The notes: generated by a model from the sequence alone, not told the origin. Positions 32,595 to 42,076 are shown, numbered from the stretch's first letter. The stretch: DNA of 64,000 nt from Haloarcula amylovorans (GCF_004681185.1 NZ_SRIF01000010.1:1-64000); one strand, 5' to 3'. A program made the numbers and translations.

Positions 32595-32786
32595 TCAGTC
32601 AAGACCGACGAGACGGCGACCGATCCACCGGGCGACGTATATCGCCACTAACAGACCAGCGGCCTGGCTGACTGGTGATTCAAACGCCACAAGTGGAATT
32701 GAAATAGCGACGAGGGCAACAACCACATAGACCAGAAATCCAACGACCCTTCGGGCCGCGAGTTCAACGACGTCGGCAGCAGACAT
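32595..32786 (-). CDS. Small two-helix membrane protein
   Basis: The product has 63 residues with a hydrophobic segment at about 14-36 and a second at 41-57. It begins directly at the stop of the upstream gene, so the two are translated as a pair. Family unknown. It lies on the opposite strand to module 2 and shares its divergent promoter region. Confidence 0.5.
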   Translation of the reverse strand: MSAADVVELAARRVVGFLVYVVVALVAISIPLVAFESPVSQAAGLLVAIYVARWIGRRLVGLD

Positions 32787-33026
32787 TCAGCCCTCACCCC
32801 TGTTTGCTCGTTTACCACGAAGATTGTCATACACGGCGGCGAGCCCATCATCGTCTGGACGGGGCTTGTATCCGGTACTGCCATCGAGGGCAATGAGGAA
32901 GCGAGCGGCCAGGTCGTATGCCTCGTAGACTTCGATCTCCCGCCGATCAGCGACGTCCTTGATTGCCCCATGCAGCGCGTAGTCGATGTAATAGTGTGGT
33001 CGTATGCCGTCGTATCTCGCCGTCAT
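32787..33026 (-). CDS. Small soluble hypothetical protein next to module 2
   Basis: The product has about 79 residues from ATG 33026; an ATG 18 bp upstream is also in frame. It starts Thr-Ala-Arg-Tyr-Asp-Gly-Ile-Arg-Pro-His-Tyr-Tyr, continues with helices and ends basic. It may be a small DNA-binding protein, given its place beside the divergent promoter, but no motif proves it. Its stop is adjacent to the membrane-protein start. Confidence 0.55.
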   Translation of the reverse strand: MTARYDGIRPHYYIDYALHGAIKDVADRREIEVYEAYDLAARFLIALDGSTGYKPRPDDDGLAAVYDNLRGKRANRGEG

Positions 33027-33060
33027 TGATAAGATACTATTCAATTTGAACGCTCATAGT

Positions 33061-33095
33061 AGTTTGGACTAACTTGGTATCTTTTGGACCAAACT
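33061..33095. promoter_or_regulatory. Divergent promoter region of module 2 with inverted repeat
   Basis: AGTTTGG (33061-33067) and CCAAACT (33089-33095) form a 7-bp inverted repeat with a 21-bp centre, and TTTTGGACCAAA inside the right part is nearly palindromic. It lies between the small minus-strand genes and the pilin gene and is A/T-rich, as a promoter/operator would be. Confidence 0.45.
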
Positions 33096-33138
33096 TTTAT
33101 TGCTAGTGAGTGTGTTGTCTAGACTAGGCGTAAGAGGT

Positions 33139-33173
33139 GCTAGAACACTGATGACGTACGCCCCCTCTCTCGT
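33139..33173 (+). repeat. Leader sequence of module 2, also present degenerately at 32494-32534
   Basis: GCTAGAACAC (33139-33148) and CGCCCCCTCTCTCGT (33159-33173) are both found at 32494-32503 and 32520-32534. The second block ends 2 bp before the pilin start. The upstream copy has no coding sequence behind it, so it appears to be a leftover of a duplication or recombination. Confidence 0.5.
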
Positions 33174-33175
33174 CC

Positions 33176-33670
33176 ATGTTCGAGCTATCGCTCCCCGACG
33201 ATCTCGGGGACACGGCAGCGCAGTTCGTCGACCGTCTCAACGCGGTCGAACGAAGCATTCTCGATCAGCTGTCCGTCCAGCAGGTGCGTTCAATCGCGAT
33301 CCTGCTGGGTGTCACGGCGACAACGTCGGGCGTGGCGGCTGCACAGAGTGTCAGTGAAGTGGGCAGCGCGATGTGTGGCTCCGGCGTCGGGCAACTCGTC
33401 GGGTTTGGATTCATCGCCGGTTCCCTGTACTTCGTGCTGAAAGGCGTCGCAAAGGCCATGACCGCGATGGACAAAATGGGCTCGACGAAACAGCAGTCGG
33501 CCCGTGAGGGCAAGGAGGCCATGGCCGGCTCAGCGAAGACGTTCTCGGCGGCGTTCATTCCGGCTGTCGCCGCGGGCGTCTTCGAGGTGCTGGGGATTTC
33601 GACGGTCTCCTGTATGTCGCCAAGTCAATGGAGCGTCCTCATGACCGGCGTCACTGCGCTTCCATTCTAA
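33176..33670 (+). CDS. VirB2-like pilin candidate, first gene of secretion module 2
   Basis: The product has 164 residues. A ~40-residue amphipathic N-terminus precedes a hydrophobic signal-like stretch ending Val-Ala-Ala-Ala-Gln near residue 61. Mature segments at about 78-98 and 122-145 are hydrophobic, with a Lys/Gln-rich loop between. One Cys lies shortly after the cleavage site (Ala-Met-Cys-Gly-Ser-Gly) and one near the end (Val-Ser-Cys-Met-Ser). This is the same size, topology and Cys placement as the first gene of module 1. I infer a pilin or pilin-like channel subunit. Confidence 0.6.
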   Translation: MFELSLPDDLGDTAAQFVDRLNAVERSILDQLSVQQVRSIAILLGVTATTSGVAAAQSVSEVGSAMCGSGVGQLVGFGFIAGSLYFVLKGVAKAMTAMDKMGSTKQQSAREGKEAMAGSAKTFSAAFIPAVAAGVFEVLGISTVSCMSPSQWSVLMTGVTALPF

Positions 33671-33682
33671 CAGAGCCCGCCC

Positions 33683-34927
33683 GTGTCCGACAATTCTTCC
33701 GTCCAAACGCCGGCAGAGACGCCGCCACCGTCGCCGTCGAACGCGACGAATGGAACGGCCGGAGACGCCGGTGGCGGAGTGTTCCCGTCACCGATAGCGG
33801 CGGTGAAGTCGCTCGTCAAGTGGGCGGTCGACTCGGTCGTCAGCGGCGTGACGACTCTTCTAGAGACGTTCAACGGATTCGTCTTCGGCATCCGCCTCCC
33901 AGGACGTGCTGGCAAGGTCGCGTCGTGGGGCCCACCGGAAGCCGGCCTCTGGTCGGGCGCGTGGGCACTGTACTGGACGCTCGTCCCGCTGGCTCTCGCA
34001 CTGCTCGTCTTTCAGGCTATGCGCGTCCAAGGGACTCTCTCGGGACGAGAAACGAAAGCAAAGCTCGGCGAAATCGGAAAATGTGGTGTCCTCATCCTCG
34101 CCGGCTGGCCGGTCGCGATCGGCGGCCTGCACCTCGCTGATTCTATCGCGATGGCGCTGGCTCCGGATGCTTCAGCGCTGTTGTCGACACCAGGGAATAT
34201 CGGGAAGCTCGGCCTCGGCATCCTCGTGGGTGCGGGGCTGCTGCTAACCCAGTCCACTCTCGTCGCGACGGCGGTCGTCGTTGTGTTCGTCGAGCACGTT
34301 GTGCTTATCGCGGCCGTCGCCGGGTGGCCGATCTGGTGGGGCCTCCGACCGTCGGACTCCGGGTTTGCGAACGCTGCGTCGGGCATCGGTCTCTCGATGT
34401 ATGTCGGCGTCGCCGGCGCGAAGGTCGTGCAAGCCTGTATCGCCTTCTTCGTCTTTCATAGCGAGTGGTCACTATCCGGCGGCGTCGGTGACGCTGTGCT
34501 CTCGCTACTGGGATCGGCGGTCGGCCTCGGTGTAGCCTTCGTCGGCGTTCCAGTCGTCATCGGCCGCAACTTCGTGCCCGAAGTGATGACGGTCCTCGGG
34601 ACGCCGGGTGTCAAGGTTGCTGAGTCATCGGCTTCGGTTGCGAGAGACAGGGCTGGTGGCGCGGCAGGAACAGCCAGTAACTACGCCTTGTCAGCCCGGT
34701 CCCGGGCCACAACGGCCGCTCCGTCGTCGGTTCCATCACCGACATGGTCGAGAGGCAGCAGCGAAGCTAGCGCAGCGCGGACAGTCCCTGACGACTACAC
34801 GCCCTCGCCGGAACCCGGCGCTAGACAGGCGTCCTCGCTGTCGTCGCCTGACAGCGAGAACTCGTCGAATAGCACTCCGAACACAAGCAGGAAGCGACGT
34901 ATCGAAGCCCTCAATGGGCGATATTAA
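33683..34927 (+). CDS. VirB6/TrbL-like polytopic membrane protein of module 2
   Basis: The product has 414 residues and starts with GTG 12 bp after the pilin gene. Several membrane helices lie between residues 92 and 310 (about 92-115, 135-160, 175-200, 202-220, 233-255 and 272-297). The N-terminus (about 30 residues) and the last ~100 residues are Ser/Pro/Ala-rich and unstructured. This is the same architecture as the module 1 protein at 9332. A gene for a VirB4-type ATPase follows 20 bp later. Confidence 0.65.
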   Translation: MSDNSSVQTPAETPPPSPSNATNGTAGDAGGGVFPSPIAAVKSLVKWAVDSVVSGVTTLLETFNGFVFGIRLPGRAGKVASWGPPEAGLWSGAWALYWTLVPLALALLVFQAMRVQGTLSGRETKAKLGEIGKCGVLILAGWPVAIGGLHLADSIAMALAPDASALLSTPGNIGKLGLGILVGAGLLLTQSTLVATAVVVVFVEHVVLIAAVAGWPIWWGLRPSDSGFANAASGIGLSMYVGVAGAKVVQACIAFFVFHSEWSLSGGVGDAVLSLLGSAVGLGVAFVGVPVVIGRNFVPEVMTVLGTPGVKVAESSASVARDRAGGAAGTASNYALSARSRATTAAPSSVPSPTWSRGSSEASAARTVPDDYTPSPEPGARQASSLSSPDSENSSNSTPNTSRKRRIEALNGRY

Positions 34928-34947
34928 CCCTTCACTTTCAGAAACCC

Positions 34948-37900
34948 ATGAGTAACAACTCTCAGACGACGAAACAGACACGCAAAGATCCCGGTCAGCT
35001 AGTCCCGCCGCGTGTGGATACTGACCCAGAACTACTCGGCGGCTACACCTGGAGCGACATGAAGGTCTACGCACCAGCGACGGCCTCACTCCTTGGGAGT
35101 GGCGTCGGCGTAGCGACGTCGTCGCCGATACTTACTATCGGCGGCCTCGTTGGCGGCCTTGGGCTAGGTCTCACCGGAACCTACCTCCGAGTCTCTGACC
35201 GTGCTTACACGTCGCCGCGTGGCCGCGTCTCAGCGTGGTCGTCGCACCTCCGCCGGCAGTACCTCGACAGTCCCGATGATGTTCTCGCGGACGTGACGGG
35301 CGTTTGTGGCGTCACCGAGCGTGGTTTCCTCGAAATGGACGACGGCAGGTATGTCGCGCCGGTGCCGGTCGAACCGCGGAACACGGCGATGCTCGATGCC
35401 GACCAACGGCACAGGCTCGCGGCGTCGCTATCCTCAGCAATCGACGAACAGCTGACCGACATGCCGTTTCGGTTCTATTCGACGACGCGAGAGACCAATG
35501 TTGACGAGATCGCCGAGCGCTACGAACAACGTGCCCTCAATCCAGAGACCAATGAGCTACAACAGTCGGTGCTGCTTGATGTCGCCGACTGGTTGACCGA
35601 GGCCGACGCACCGAATTGGGAGGCCCGCGACTGGCGGCATTACGTTGTCGTCGAGGCCGATGCGAGCGCAGTGATGAGCGCCGATGAGCCGTCGTTCATC
35701 GACATACTGAATCCACTGGCCGACGCCGATGCGGTCTCTGACAGCGCAGTTGAGGCGACGCTCGCTGATCGCGTCGAGACTGTCCAGGCCGCTATCGGGA
35801 GCGTCACTGGCTTAGAGGCTCGCAACCCGACGCCTCACGAGTCGCTGACCGTAGCGCGTGAGTATTGGGGACGCGATGATGATCTTCCAGACGAGCTGGT
35901 CGAAGACCTCGTTGGTGACGGTCGGGACGGCGAGTACAGCGAGGACCTCACCGATCGTCTTGCCCGCGTCGTCGAACCCGAGACGTGGGATCCACGAAAT
36001 GGATGGGTGGAAGTTGGCGATCAATACGCGACGGCTCTCTGGTTGGCTGAATATCCCACAGAGACGGCGAGTCTGTGGCTCAAAGACCTCTGTACGCTTC
36101 GCGGTGTCGACTTTGACGTGACAGTCAACGTCAATCCAGTCCCGCTCAACGACGGCGTCCACGAGGCGGGGGCGAAGGCCGCTGATATCGGCTCCGAAGG
36201 TGAAGAACGCGCCGAAGAACGGGACATTACGGCGATGGACACCGAGACTGCTGGAGAGGCAACACGGAAGCTACGCGAACTGTTCCGCCAGACTCCCTCT
36301 CAACCGTGGCGGCTCTCGACCTACGTCGTAGTCCGGGCCGATGACCAGGATGCGCTTGACGCCGCGACCGAGGAACTCGCGACGTTCGACGACGTCGAGG
36401 GAGCAAAGCGGCGGGCCCTGCAGACCGCTCGCGAAACGGTACGCGACACACTAACCGGCGCACCGGCGAACACGACGCCCGTTATTCCCGGTGCTGCCCA
36501 AGAGTGTGCCTTCCGCGCAGCCTCGCCGTTGACGGGTGATCGGTGGGATGCCGAGACGCCAGCCGAAAAAGACCGTCTCGTCCCGGGCGCAGTCATCGGG
36601 TCAATGTTTCCCTTCGCAGCTCTCGACCGGCGCGAAGCGACGGGTATGGATTGGGGCCGCAACGAGGAGAACGGATCCCACCTTCGCCTCTCGCCGTTTG
36701 AGCGCGGTGGCGGGCCGCACATGCTGACGATTGGACAGACACGATCGGGTAAGACCTACTCGGCGTCGAAGGCAGCGCTCCGATGGTATCTCGAACGCGA
36801 TGATCGGACGCTCATTGTTTGTGATACCCAACGCGGGTTCGACGGGCTGACCCAACTCTGCGATGGCGAGCACATCGTCGTCGACGGGAATCAGTCAGTC
36901 AACCCGCTTCGCATCGAACCCTCGCCGGATCACCGCGCCGAGGGCGCTGACGAGTTCCGTATGACTGTCGAGGAGACGGTCGGCTTTCTCGTCGGCTTGC
37001 TTCGGGCCGATGATGTCACTGATGCTGGGGAATACGCGCCGCTACTGGCTCAGGCAGCCGAACGGACACTCACAAACGCGGGTATCGAGCCGGGCCAGCC
37101 CGAGACATTTGACGCCGGGAACCCGAATCTCTCGGACCTCCTCGAGACGTTGACGGACATGACCTCGAACCCTGAGGAGTATACGATGGCCGACGGTGAG
37201 GGTCACGAAGGTGAGACGCACCTCGAACAGGTCGGCGAACTCCTGACGAAACTCCGCTCGTTCCAGGAGGGCGGGAAGTACGAGAGTCTGCTCGGAGCTG
37301 ATGAACTAGGACTGCTCGACGAGGACGTCGACATGGCCTACCTCGACTTGCACGCTGTCGGTGGCAGTAATGACGCTGAGAAATCGGCGAACCTCCAGTT
37401 GATGCTCTCGCAAGTGCGGGAGAAAATCAAGCAAACCGATGGCGAGGTCGTCTGTATGTTCGACGAGGCCCACGTGCTTCTCGACGCTGACCGCACGGCT
37501 GATTGGTTGCAGAAGGCTGCTCGGGAGTTCGCTCGGTATGACGCTTCACTGTGGTTCCTCAGTCAGTCACCAAAGGACTTCGTCTCAGGGGACGGTGAAA
37601 CAGATGCTCGGGATACAATCCGCGCCCAGTGTTCGACGGTGCACTTCTTCCGGACGCCGCGAGTCGACGAGGACGTCCTCGCACAGTTCGGGCTCAACAG
37701 TGCCCAGCGGGAGTTCGTGCAGGACATAGCTGTTCGTGGGAAAGAGGGTCGAGGCTACTCCGAGTGTCTCATTGACGCCGAGGACATCGAGGGCTGGATC
37801 CCGTGCTACGTCGAGGCGACGCCGCTGGAAGATCGAGTGCTCACTTACTCTCGGCGCGAGGCAGGCGGTCACGGCACGGCAAGAGAGGACTTTGTCGAAC

Positions 37901-37992
37901 ACATGACCGACGGAACGGCTATTCCCTCGAACGGCGAGAGTGGCACCTCACAGCCTGCTGACGCGACCGGTGAGAACGGGGGGCGAGAGTAA
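34948..37992 (+). CDS. VirB4-like secretion ATPase of module 2
   Basis: The product has 1014 residues. Two hydrophobic segments at about 43-85 recall a VirB3-like hairpin. The ATPase domain has Walker A Gly596-Gln-Thr-Arg-Ser-Gly-Lys602-Thr603 and Walker B Val-Cys-Met-Phe-Asp839-Glu840-Ala-His. A Phe-Leu-Ser-Gln-Ser-Pro sensor segment follows. The N-terminal domain resembles its module 1 counterpart only in layout; by eye the two share little sequence outside the ATPase core, so the modules are not a recent duplication. The stop overlaps the next start (ATG inside TAATGG). Confidence 0.87.
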   Translation: MSNNSQTTKQTRKDPGQLVPPRVDTDPELLGGYTWSDMKVYAPATASLLGSGVGVATSSPILTIGGLVGGLGLGLTGTYLRVSDRAYTSPRGRVSAWSSHLRRQYLDSPDDVLADVTGVCGVTERGFLEMDDGRYVAPVPVEPRNTAMLDADQRHRLAASLSSAIDEQLTDMPFRFYSTTRETNVDEIAERYEQRALNPETNELQQSVLLDVADWLTEADAPNWEARDWRHYVVVEADASAVMSADEPSFIDILNPLADADAVSDSAVEATLADRVETVQAAIGSVTGLEARNPTPHESLTVAREYWGRDDDLPDELVEDLVGDGRDGEYSEDLTDRLARVVEPETWDPRNGWVEVGDQYATALWLAEYPTETASLWLKDLCTLRGVDFDVTVNVNPVPLNDGVHEAGAKAADIGSEGEERAEERDITAMDTETAGEATRKLRELFRQTPSQPWRLSTYVVVRADDQDALDAATEELATFDDVEGAKRRALQTARETVRDTLTGAPANTTPVIPGAAQECAFRAASPLTGDRWDAETPAEKDRLVPGAVIGSMFPFAALDRREATGMDWGRNEENGSHLRLSPFERGGGPHMLTIGQTRSGKTYSASKAALRWYLERDDRTLIVCDTQRGFDGLTQLCDGEHIVVDGNQSVNPLRIEPSPDHRAEGADEFRMTVEETVGFLVGLLRADDVTDAGEYAPLLAQAAERTLTNAGIEPGQPETFDAGNPNLSDLLETLTDMTSNPEEYTMADGEGHEGETHLEQVGELLTKLRSFQEGGKYESLLGADELGLLDEDVDMAYLDLHAVGGSNDAEKSANLQLMLSQVREKIKQTDGEVVCMFDEAHVLLDADRTADWLQKAAREFARYDASLWFLSQSPKDFVSGDGETDARDTIRAQCSTVHFFRTPRVDEDVLAQFGLNSAQREFVQDIAVRGKEGRGYSECLIDAEDIEGWIPCYVEATPLEDRVLTYSRREAGGHGTAREDFVEHMTDGTAIPSNGESGTSQPADATGENGGRE

Positions 37993-40900
37993 TGGGACTT
38001 CTCGACCGCTTCGCTTCAACGACCGACACGGAGACATCGGGGTACGAAACTACGCAGGTTGACGCTGACCTCGCCGAGGCGTTGACTTCGCCGGGCGAAC
38101 GCGACGCGATCTCGGTGCGACCAAACCGCGACAACGGCGGGATTGAAGCGATGGATAGCGTCCTGGAGTCGTTACACAGTGTCGAAACATCGTCGGGCCT
38201 CCTCCGTGGTGGCGACGAGAATATCAGTCCCGCCCACTCGTTCGAAGTCCGCTATACGCGACCCGACGACGGTGGCGACCGCGTGCTGTCGCTTCGCTAC
38301 GTTGCCGGCGACGACCGAACGGATGGCTCTCTCGAACGACAACTGACCTCGCAGTATCCCGATTCACAACTCTCACGAACCTCCTCGGAGTTACTCTCCG
38401 GAAGTGGCGTTGAGGGGCGGCATATCGCCGGGGCGCGATTGCAGCTCCGACGCTATACGCTGTACCCGATCAAGAACGTGGATTTGCCGGGGTTCACGAC
38501 CGACCCAATGGGGAGTATCCTCGAAGAGATGGTCGGTCAGCAAGCCGAGGACGCGACTGATGCCGACGTCGTCGTGCAAATCCAGTTCAAGCCCGCCCAG
38601 CGAGACTGGACAGATGGTATCGAGAATGGTCACGGCGTCCTCGACGATAGCGACGAGCGAGTCCGGGGCGATCCGAGTATCAAATCGCTGGCGATGAACC
38701 TCCGAGAGCCGACGTTCGAGAAACAGTGGCGGCTGTTCACGCGAGAAACAATCGAATACCCGCCCTCGAAAGTTGAGAAGCAAGTAGCAAAACTCCTCGA
38801 AGAACAGCAAGGCCAGAAAGGATGGCGGCTGTGCCTTCGCGTGTTCGCGATTTCCGACGACCCCGACGTTGCAATCTCTCGGGCCTCCTCGACGGCGGGC
38901 ATGTTCCGGAACTTCTACGAGAACAACGCCGAGCAAACGTTCGTTCCCGACCCGCTTGACGGCCGCGAACTGCGCAACGTCGTCGAGAAAGCAGCCGAAC
39001 GAGAGTGGGCCGACCACGGTATTGTCAAGGCTCAACGGGAGGTGTCGGGACTGTTGAACGTTCCTGAGGCTGATCACGTTGCTACGAACAAGATGCGCTG
39101 GTCGATGTCCCGACCGGGTGAGGGGATTCCGCCGGGAACGCCGCGTTTCGACTTTCAGGCTCACGACGTCGCCGGAGCCGACGATGACGTCCAGCAGGTC
39201 GCGATGCTCGACGAATCGTCAGTGCGCGATCCCTACTGGTACGGGTTCGGGAGTCGGCACGGCGTCGAAGCTGGTGTGACGCCAGAAACCCTCGAGACGC
39301 ACCAGTTCGTCGGCGGCGGGACCGGGAAAGGAAAGACAACGTGGTTGGTCAACTTCGCTAGCCAGGTCATGCAGCGGGGGCATGGCGCGCTGATTTTCGA
39401 CCCAAAGGGGAAAGATGCTGATGAGTTCGTTCGGGAGTGGCCCGACGACCGCGACCGCGAGGATTTCGTCTTTGTCGATCTCACCGACGAGTTCGAGAAG
39501 CAGGTTCGGTTCAACTTCCTCGAAGTCCCCAGCGACGCCGACCCTGATAGTCGACAGTTCGCCTCGACTGTCGAGGCACTGTGTGATGATCTCGCGAGTA
39601 TGGTTGCACTCGCTGGTGGTCAGGATAACTACTGGGGCGCTCGGATGGACCGCGTCGTCCGGACGTTCATCCGCGGGATGGCGAAATCGGGGAAGACCTG
39701 CACGCTGCTCGACCTCGCAGCACTGTGTACCGCCGAAGAGAACCGTGAGCGATTCACCGAGTGGATGGATCGTGAACGACTCCAGTTCATCAAGCGCACC
39801 GCTGAACGCATCGAGGGCTTCGACGACGCCGACCTCGAACCACTAGCTGGCCGGCTCGACCAGTGGATCCAGAACGACGCGATTCGGGACTTGATCGCGG
39901 CGAGAGAGTCGACGGTCAGCATCCGCGACGTCGTTCGCGAGGGAAAGGTCGTCGTCGTTCGAAACGCGCCTTCCTCCGGAGAGACCGAGAAGCGACTGTT
40001 CGCGACGGCGCTTATTCGTCGTGCATGGGTTGCTGTCCGGGAGAACACCGACGCGCCACCGTTCTACGTGATCTGTGATGAGTTCGACAGTATCGTCTCC
40101 GAACGGACTGATATCGCGAGTATCCTCTCAGAAGCGCGGGCCTTCGAGTTCTGCCTCACGCTGTCCTGTCAGAACCCCTCGAACCAGCTTCCCGAACGAG
40201 TGCAGAAAGCCATCGAGAACCAGTGTGAGACGTTCATCTCGTTCAATCCTGGCGGGCGCGACGATGCCCGTCTGATTGCTGGTCAGCACTCTCGCGACGT
40301 TGAGCAAGCGGATCTGACGAACCTCTCAAAGTATCGGTTCTACATGCGGACCCACGACGCCGATGACGAACTAACCCACTCCTACAAGGTTGATGCCTTC
40401 CCGCCGATTGGTGAGACACGAGAGCGGGCATCCGGTGAGGCTGGATTGTCCGATGATGAACTGACCCAGCTCAAGCGCGAGAGCGTCGAGCAGTATGGTG
40501 AGGAAGCCGAGTCGCCCGCCCAACAGCGCCAGGCGAGCCATTTCTACAGCGAGGGAGGCGATGTCGAAACCGACGATAGCGACATCCGTCGCGACGACCA
40601 GACCGCCGAGCAAGCCGTACTGAAAGCCGTGTTCGACGAGAGCATCCATGCCAACGGCGTCGAGACTGGCGGGTTCGTTCCGAAGGGTGACGCCGAGGCC
40701 CGGATACGAGACTATCTTGACGCCAGGGGTGACGGTATCGCCGACGTGTGGGACATCGTCGAGCGAGTCCCCGAGGATCTTCTCGACCGGGATCATCGCG
40801 ATGGCGAGACGCATCTCCGAACGACAGATCGCGGTCAGAGCGAGGTGTTCGCCAGTGGCGACGACGAGAATGCTGGCGGCCTCGAACACCGGCAGCTGCT

Positions 40901-41936
40901 TCGAGACAGCTACGAACCGCTGACCCGTCTTGGACTCTGCGTCGATATCGTGCAGCAGGATGGTAATGGCGACCTCCCCGATGCCCGCGCTACTCCTGAA
41001 CCCATGCGTGATGTCGACGTGGAGGCGCTATCATTGGCTGAGACGCGCGTGGTGGCTGAGAACTTCGCCGAGGACTACCCGACACTCGACCAGCTGACGG
41101 GCGGTGAGACAGTCAGTGTTGAGGCCGAGTGTGAGACGAGCACCAAGCCGGGTCAGACAATTAGGAACCTCGCACAGGCCGTCGATCGTGGCGAGCGGTG
41201 TCTATTCGTCGCGCGGCCCGACGCCGCTCGCCGTGTCGAGGGCGCGCTCTCGGATCCGCCGCTGCTGGCCGCCGGTGACCCCAAGGGTGACCGCCGGTTC
41301 TACAATCGACGTGATCTCCGTATCGACGGTGACCGTATGCTCCGGCCAGCAGACGCACACAACAGTGTGTGGCGGTTCGACGCCGACCGAGAGGCGTACA
41401 TCCTTTCGGATAGTGAGGGCCGTGAGCTAGCGACCTTCGACGATAGTGATGCTATCTACGAAGACGCCGAGGCGTATCCCGAAATCGAGGGCGACGTTGA
41501 CGATTCCGAAGAATGGCGGCCAGTCAAGCAACCCGTGATTCCCGAGCGACTATTCAATGGTGAGAGGCCCGACCGCGATGACTGGAACCTTGTCGTGCTC
41601 GATCCCGACGAGCTAGTAACCAACCTCGCACTCCGAGCGGACGGTGAACTGATATCTCTAAACAGGAACCGAGCGACAGCCATCGAGGGCGACCACCCCG
41701 ACCCCAAGGACCTCGATGTCTCCGAGGGTGCTCGTGCCCTGTACGACTGCCTCCTCGCCCACGACGAGGCAGTCACCGTCTCCGAAGCCGTCGATCTGGC
41801 GGCTGCCGATGGCCGAGAATGTCTTGACGTTTCCCGGCGGACGATCTCGAAGCGCATCGATGAACTGACCGATGCTGGTGCGCTCGTCGAGGGTAACTAT
41901 CGCCAGCACGCCGGGACGGAATATCAGGTCGCGTAG
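37992..41936 (+). CDS. HerA/TraD-like ATPase with C-terminal winged helix (module 2)
   Basis: The product has 1314 residues and no membrane helix. The N-terminal ~400 residues are of unknown fold. The ATPase core starts with Walker A Gly442-Gly-Thr-Gly-Lys-Gly447-Lys448-Thr449-Thr and has Walker B Tyr-Val-Ile-Cys-Asp696-Glu697-Phe-Asp and Ser-Cys-Gln-Asn-Pro-Ser as sensor. Residues ~880-1240 hold an extra acidic region with a Leu-Phe-Val-Ala-Arg-Pro-Asp-Ala-Ala segment. The last ~65 residues form a winged helix (Val-Ser-Arg-Arg-Thr-Ile-Ser-Lys-Arg-Ile-Asp-Glu-Leu). It probably couples DNA substrate to the channel. The winged helix could bind DNA in place of a membrane anchor and relaxosome contact. 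Confidence 0.8.
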   Translation: MGLLDRFASTTDTETSGYETTQVDADLAEALTSPGERDAISVRPNRDNGGIEAMDSVLESLHSVETSSGLLRGGDENISPAHSFEVRYTRPDDGGDRVLSLRYVAGDDRTDGSLERQLTSQYPDSQLSRTSSELLSGSGVEGRHIAGARLQLRRYTLYPIKNVDLPGFTTDPMGSILEEMVGQQAEDATDADVVVQIQFKPAQRDWTDGIENGHGVLDDSDERVRGDPSIKSLAMNLREPTFEKQWRLFTRETIEYPPSKVEKQVAKLLEEQQGQKGWRLCLRVFAISDDPDVAISRASSTAGMFRNFYENNAEQTFVPDPLDGRELRNVVEKAAEREWADHGIVKAQREVSGLLNVPEADHVATNKMRWSMSRPGEGIPPGTPRFDFQAHDVAGADDDVQQVAMLDESSVRDPYWYGFGSRHGVEAGVTPETLETHQFVGGGTGKGKTTWLVNFASQVMQRGHGALIFDPKGKDADEFVREWPDDRDREDFVFVDLTDEFEKQVRFNFLEVPSDADPDSRQFASTVEALCDDLASMVALAGGQDNYWGARMDRVVRTFIRGMAKSGKTCTLLDLAALCTAEENRERFTEWMDRERLQFIKRTAERIEGFDDADLEPLAGRLDQWIQNDAIRDLIAARESTVSIRDVVREGKVVVVRNAPSSGETEKRLFATALIRRAWVAVRENTDAPPFYVICDEFDSIVSERTDIASILSEARAFEFCLTLSCQNPSNQLPERVQKAIENQCETFISFNPGGRDDARLIAGQHSRDVEQADLTNLSKYRFYMRTHDADDELTHSYKVDAFPPIGETRERASGEAGLSDDELTQLKRESVEQYGEEAESPAQQRQASHFYSEGGDVETDDSDIRRDDQTAEQAVLKAVFDESIHANGVETGGFVPKGDAEARIRDYLDARGDGIADVWDIVERVPEDLLDRDHRDGETHLRTTDRGQSEVFASGDDENAGGLEHRQLLRDSYEPLTRLGLCVDIVQQDGNGDLPDARATPEPMRDVDVEALSLAETRVVAENFAEDYPTLDQLTGGETVSVEAECETSTKPGQTIRNLAQAVDRGERCLFVARPDAARRVEGALSDPPLLAAGDPKGDRRFYNRRDLRIDGDRMLRPADAHNSVWRFDADREAYILSDSEGRELATFDDSDAIYEDAEAYPEIEGDVDDSEEWRPVKQPVIPERLFNGERPDRDDWNLVVLDPDELVTNLALRADGELISLNRNRATAIEGDHPDPKDLDVSEGARALYDCLLAHDEAVTVSEAVDLAAADGRECLDVSRRTISKRIDELTDAGALVEGNYRQHAGTEYQVA

Positions 41937-41996
41937 ATATAGTTCATGGTCCCAGTTTGCCTTTCTTGACTTGGGCCCAATTCTGGCTAATCCACT

Positions 41997-42076
41997 TTCG
42001 AAGTAGCCCTTCGAAGTAGGATTCTACCCACCCTCTGAAAACCTACCTCGAAGCCTACTTCGAACCCTACTTCGAA
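41997..42076. repeat. Double inverted repeat of TTCGAAGTAGG behind module 2
   Basis: TTCGAAGTAG occurs at 41997-42006 and 42010-42019, and the reverse complement CCTACTTCGAA at 42054-42064 and 42066-42076. The two halves can pair over about 20 bp to form a long hairpin. It starts 60 bp after the stop of the last secretion gene. It may be a transcript end structure or a multi-site protein target such as an oriT. Confidence 0.55.
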
